Shown piece by piece: positions 6,123-6,416 of a stretch of 6,416 nt of DNA. A program made the position numbers and the translations under genes. The notes under the pieces were generated by a model. That model was not told where the DNA came from. It searched no databases and saw only the letters and a list, made by a program, of their open reading frames with translations. The DNA is from an uncultured Bacteroidales bacterium (GTDB taxonomy: Bacteria; Bacteroidota; Bacteroidia; Bacteroidales; UBA932): NCBI GenBank assembly GCA_946062035.1, contig CAMGTS010000076.1:1-6416 (forward strand), read 5' to 3'. Within the stretch, counting starts at the first letter, position 1. Each line of letters opens with the position of its first letter.

Positions 6123-6416
6123 ATGGATAAAAAGATATTTACAACACCACTTATCAAGTCCAACCCTATTACTGTGTTGGTCTTGGGTATTTGCTCATCC
6201 CTTGCGGTAACAGTAAAACTTGAGCCTGCGATTGTCATGGCATTGTCAGTAACAGTCGTGACAGGTTTTTCAAGTTTCCTTATTTCACTCATAAGGAAGA
6301 GCATTCCAACCAGAATCAGAATTATAGTCCAGCTTGTCGTTGTAGCGATGTTCGTTATCGCGATTGAGCAGTTCCTGAAAGCGTTCGCATACGATGTAAG
6401 CAAACAACTTTCTGTG
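6123..6416 (+). CDS. nqrD: Na+-translocating NADH:quinone oxidoreductase subunit D, N-terminal part (cut by window edge)
   Basis: The frame is open from the ATG at 6123 to the right edge, giving 98 residues, a little under half of the usual length of about 210. NqrD is an integral membrane subunit that pairs with NqrE; together they bind a membrane-embedded Fe-S centre and form part of the Na+ pathway. Visible family blocks are NPITVLVLGICSSLAV (14-29), KLEPAIVMALSVT (32-44), SLIRKSIPTRIRIIVQ (55-70) and KAFAYDVSKQLSV (86-98). Cys24 in LGICS matches the cluster-binding cysteine in the first helix of characterised NqrD. Membrane segments lie at about 15-31, 36-57 and 66-82. It begins 11 bases after the nqrC stop. 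RnfE is the paralogous alternative, but gene order supports NqrD. The protein appears intact as far as seen. Confidence 0.95.
   Translation, partial: MDKKIFTTPLIKSNPITVLVLGICSSLAVTVKLEPAIVMALSVTVVTGFSSFLISLIRKSIPTRIRIIVQLVVVAMFVIAIEQFLKAFAYDVSKQLSV

Noticed and set aside
6101..6403. A 100-codon minus-strand frame at the right edge
   Set aside because: It is antisense to nqrD, whose conserved motifs are unmistakable; antisense frames of membrane-protein genes are often long by chance.
1..6416. Search for CRISPR arrays, tRNA or rRNA genes, insertion sequences, phage genes or integration sites
   Set aside because: Almost all of the window is occupied by five conserved genes, and the only gap over 20 bases (2609-2713) holds just short promoter-like elements and repeats. 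No long repeats or transposase-like frames were seen.

Overview
This window looks like an ordinary housekeeping stretch of a Bacteroidota chromosome, most likely Bacteroidales. The basis is the Bacteroidota-like sequences of NqrA, NqrB and NqrC, near-absent Shine-Dalgarno sites, and intergenic sequences resembling the Bacteroidota promoter form (TTTG near -33, TAnnTTTG near -7). The assignment is by eye. I cannot name a genus.

Layout. Positions 17-2608 (minus strand) hold one complete gene for a UvrD/PcrA-type superfamily 1A DNA helicase. It has an acidic insertion in the 2B region, a Gly/Arg/Tyr-rich linker and a C-terminal Tudor-like domain. Positions 2609-2713 are a 105-base AT-rich divergent intergenic region. 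It holds a candidate nqrA promoter, two competing candidate uvrD promoters, and a cluster of TTAGC/GCTAA-type short inverted and direct repeats. From 2714 to the right edge runs the start of a plus-strand nqr operon: nqrA, nqrB and nqrC complete, nqrD cut by the window end. The intergenic gaps are only 4, 4 and 11 bases. nqrE and nqrF are expected just beyond the edge but are not visible.

Function. The nqr genes encode subunits of the Na+-translocating NADH:quinone oxidoreductase, a membrane respiratory complex. It passes electrons from NADH (NqrF, outside the window) through an Fe-S centre held by NqrD/NqrE and covalently bound FMN on NqrC and NqrB to a quinone, and exports Na+. Both flavin-attachment motifs (SGAT) are intact here, as is the first NqrD cluster cysteine, so the complex appears functional. 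The helicase belongs to DNA repair and replication and has no evident functional link to nqr beyond the shared upstream region.

I found no tRNA, rRNA, CRISPR array, insertion sequence or phage element, and no clearly novel system. The most interesting non-coding signal is the repeat-rich divergent promoter region at 2609-2713.
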